Source of the DNA: Afipia sp.
GTDB taxonomy: Bacteria > Pseudomonadota > Alphaproteobacteria > Rhizobiales > Xanthobacteraceae
DNA length: 64,000 nucleotides
Direction: 5' to 3'
Assembly: GCA_017308595.1 (NCBI GenBank)
Contig: JAFKER010000016.1
Coordinates: forward strand, 62,001-126,000
Within the stretch, counting starts at the first letter, position 1, and each line of letters opens with the position of its first letter. Shown one piece after another: positions 62,476-64,000 of the stretch. A program made the translations under genes and the position numbers. The notes under the pieces were generated by a model. That model was not told where the DNA came from. It saw only the letters and a program-made list of their open reading frames with translations, and ran no database searches.

Positions 62476-63046
62476 CGCGGGTCTCCGCGACGGGCACCGC
62501 GAGCCTCTCTCGCAGATTGTAACCCGTCACGGAAAACCAGCCTGCACTCTTACTCTCAGCTTCTTGCCTTAGGCCGCAGGCCTGATCCGGCGTGCGCCAG
62601 GGGCGCATCGCCCCAAGAGAAATGGCACCCGCAGGAGCGTGAGCATAGCGACGCCGAAGGCGGCACGCGGGACCGAGTGCAGCGACGAGACCGGTTAAAA
62701 GGGCACCCGGGAACGGGGCAGTGATAACGATCGCCGCAGGCGAGCCCCTTTTCCGAGTGCCCCCGGCGAGGAGCACCAAAGCTCTGGCGCGAGGGATCGA
62801 AGCCGCAGGCCGAGACGCGGCGCGGCTCGGTTCACGAGAGCCCGGTGCGGCCCTGGCCGCACGCGCACAACCACTAAAAGACTTGAGCGAAAGTGATGCT
62901 GGCAATCCTGCGAGAACAGCCTGGCAATTTCACAGTGGTCTCAGAACGGGCGAAAACCTTGTCCTCTGCTGACTGAGAATCCCAGCCTTGTGTTAGCAGC
63001 CGGAACAAACGGCGGACCACTAGATTCGTGTATTCGGAGTTATTCA
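62476..63046. other. 571-bp GC-rich non-coding region
   Basis: No gene is supported. The ardC leader occupies 62476-62560: GACGGG (62489-62494) with CCCGTC (62523-62528), and CTCTTACTCTC (62547-62557). The rest is very GC-rich with many short inverted repeats (such as gggcacccggg/ccgagtgcccc around 62700-62765 and several GCCGCAGGC-like units). It could hold a promoter region or an origin, but nothing decides this. Confidence 0.4.
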
Positions 63047-63325
63047 ATGCTGATGACCAGTGAGCGAAGGCCGGCGATACGGACACTGCAGGGTTGGGCG
63101 ATCCACGTGCTCCAGGAAGCGGGCGCCATCCGCGAATGCGAAGAGCATGGTTGGATGCAGGACCGCGCCGATCCGCATGCACGAGAGCGAGCCTTCGATA
63201 TTGCCCGTCGAGACCCGCCAGCAGACGTCTCCCGTCAAGCCGCGGAGGCCGCGCTTCACGACGTGCTCGACTCGATTGGCGATACCTGCCCAGAATGCCC
63301 CCCTGACGAGGAGGACCCGCGCTAA
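63047..63325 (+). CDS. Small conserved-looking protein of unknown function
   Basis: This 92-residue acidic protein begins MLMTSERRPAIRTLQGWAIHVLQEAGAIRECEEHGWMQDRAD and ends with CPECPPDEEDPR, whose cysteine pair could bind metal. I chose ATG 63047 because CGGAG lies 7 nt upstream. I do not recognise a family. The codon pattern is consistent with a real gene, and it is well separated from neighbours. Confidence 0.55.
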   Translation: MLMTSERRPAIRTLQGWAIHVLQEAGAIRECEEHGWMQDRADPHARERAFDIARRDPPADVSRQAAEAALHDVLDSIGDTCPECPPDEEDPR

Positions 63326-63350
63326 GCACCGACGCCGACCCGTCTGCTAC

Positions 63351-63539
63351 TCAGCGGCCTAGCCGTTTCTCCACCCGCTTGCGCGCGTTGCCGACCTTTT
63401 TGACGGCCTTTTTCACCGCCGGCGCCGACTTTCCGGTCTTCTTCGCCTCGTACTGCACTTCGTAGTCCTGCCCGCCTGCCACCCGCGCCCGGTCCTGCTT
63501 TCGTCCGCGCGCCGTTTTGCTCTTCTTCGCTGCCGCCAT
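63351..63539 (-). CDS. DUF3606 small basic protein
   Basis: This 62-residue lysine-rich protein has the DUF3606 core YEVQYEAKKTGKSAPAVKKAVKKVGNARKRVEKRLG. AGGAGG lies 6 nt before ATG 63539, which fixes the start. The family is common in rhizobia, and its charge suggests nucleic-acid contact, but its role is unknown. It converges with the small gene at 63047 across 25 bp. Confidence 0.8.
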   Translation of the reverse strand: MAAAKKSKTARGRKQDRARVAGGQDYEVQYEAKKTGKSAPAVKKAVKKVGNARKRVEKRLGR

Positions 63540-63643
63540 CGGTGCCTCCTGTTGGGACATCGAAGCAACGCGACAGGGATTCGCAGGTTCCGGAACGATT
63601 CGAACTGTGCCAATTTGAATCGGCTGTAGCGTGGAGTTCTTCA

Positions 63644-64000
63644 GTGGCGTTTCAGCGTAACAAGCCGGCGGCTATCGGCGTCAAGGCGCCTTTCCCCGCC
63701 TTCATCGAACCGGCCCTGGCATCCTCGACAGAGAAAGTGCCGTCGGGAGAGCGCTGGATCCACGAAATCAAGTTCGACGGCTACCGTGTTCAGGTCCATC
63801 TGGCCAACGAGACGGCGAAGATCTCCACCCGGCGCGGCCACGATTGGACGCACCGCTTCAAGAAGGTCGCTCATGACGCCTGGCGGATCAAGGCGAACTC
63901 TGCGGTGGTGGACGGCGAGATCGTGGTGCCAGCTGCCGATGGCACGACCGACTTCTCGGTCCTGCAGAACGAGCTCAAGGGTAAGTCGAGGAGCATCGTG
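63644..64000 (+). CDS. ligD: ATP-dependent DNA ligase, LigD/LigC type (partial, 5' part)
   Basis: The frame from GTG 63644 (GGAG 7 nt upstream) stays open to the right edge for 119 residues: FPAFIEPALASSTEKVPSGERWIHEIKFDGYRVQVHL, with the nucleotidyl-lysine motif EIKFDGYR near residue 45, then RRGHDWTHRFKK, DGEIVVP and TDFSVLQNELKG. This is the ligase domain of bacterial ATP-dependent ligases that work with Ku in end joining. No polymerase or phosphoesterase domain precedes it, so it is a LigC-like or short LigD form. The rest lies outside the window. Confidence 0.85.
   Translation, partial: MAFQRNKPAAIGVKAPFPAFIEPALASSTEKVPSGERWIHEIKFDGYRVQVHLANETAKISTRRGHDWTHRFKKVAHDAWRIKANSAVVDGEIVVPAADGTTDFSVLQNELKGKSRSIV

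Noticed and set aside
1..64000. Search for CRISPR arrays, tRNA/rRNA genes, insertion-sequence transposases and an integrase
   Set aside because: I found no regular repeat-spacer array beyond the three RepA iterons, no transposase or integrase protein, and no tRNA-like cloverleaf. Element ends are therefore not called.

Overview
The window is GC-rich, densely coded, alphaproteobacterial DNA. The best guess is a rhizobial Hyphomicrobiales/Nitrobacteraceae host such as Bradyrhizobium. The evidence is a RepA/Trb/TraG/MOBP backbone of the rhizobial ICE type, a DUF736, DUF2493, strawberry-notch, ParB and ArdC block, and a LigD-type ligase at the right edge. I see no integrase, tRNA gene or att site, so neither end of a mobile element can be placed. 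An integrative conjugative element (ICE) or a plasmid are both possible.

Region A (1-27.3 kb) is a catabolic block. Left to right it holds: a ring-hydroxylating-oxygenase fragment, Rieske ferredoxin, GST and a large FAD oxidase (all minus); a five-gene peptide-type ABC importer (plus); acyl-CoA ligase, aldehyde dehydrogenase, VOC protein and glycolate oxidase GlcDEF (minus); glutathione reductase and a FadR/GntR regulator; a sugar-type ABC importer whose binding-protein gene is broken; a class III CoA-transferase; and a GMC oxidoreductase. Seven paired operators (two TGGT-n-ACCA dyads about 14 bp apart) lie in front of nearly every transcription unit. They tie the block into one regulon, probably run by the FadR-type protein at 18.9 kb. 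Glycol or polyether oxidation is a reasonable guess at its purpose, but only a guess.

Region B (27.4-50.9 kb) is a conjugation module with quorum-sensing control. It starts with a TraR-like LuxR, a LuxI-type AHL synthase and a LysR regulator. Reading on the minus strand from 50.5 kb it then holds qseM, fseA, rdfS-like, repA with iterons, DUF2840, traF, lytic transglycosylase, a candidate oriT, relaxase, traG, an RHH protein, an MFS transporter, and trbB-C-D-E-J-K-L-F-G-I followed by DUF2274. qseC diverges from qseM. fseA is split into two frames at a TTT-C site that matches the +1 programmed frameshift known for FseA of Mesorhizobium ICEMlSymR7A. All parts of that excision switch therefore appear to be present, here placed directly upstream of a replication initiator.

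Region C (50.9-63.6 kb) is the maintenance/establishment block: DUF736, a membrane protein, DUF2493, a Toprim protein, a 1439-residue methyltransferase-helicase of the strawberry-notch family, a ParB-like protein and ArdC. Several of these genes have related leaders with hairpins and a GAGAG-T-R-AGAG box. The right edge carries two small proteins and the start of an ATP-dependent DNA ligase.
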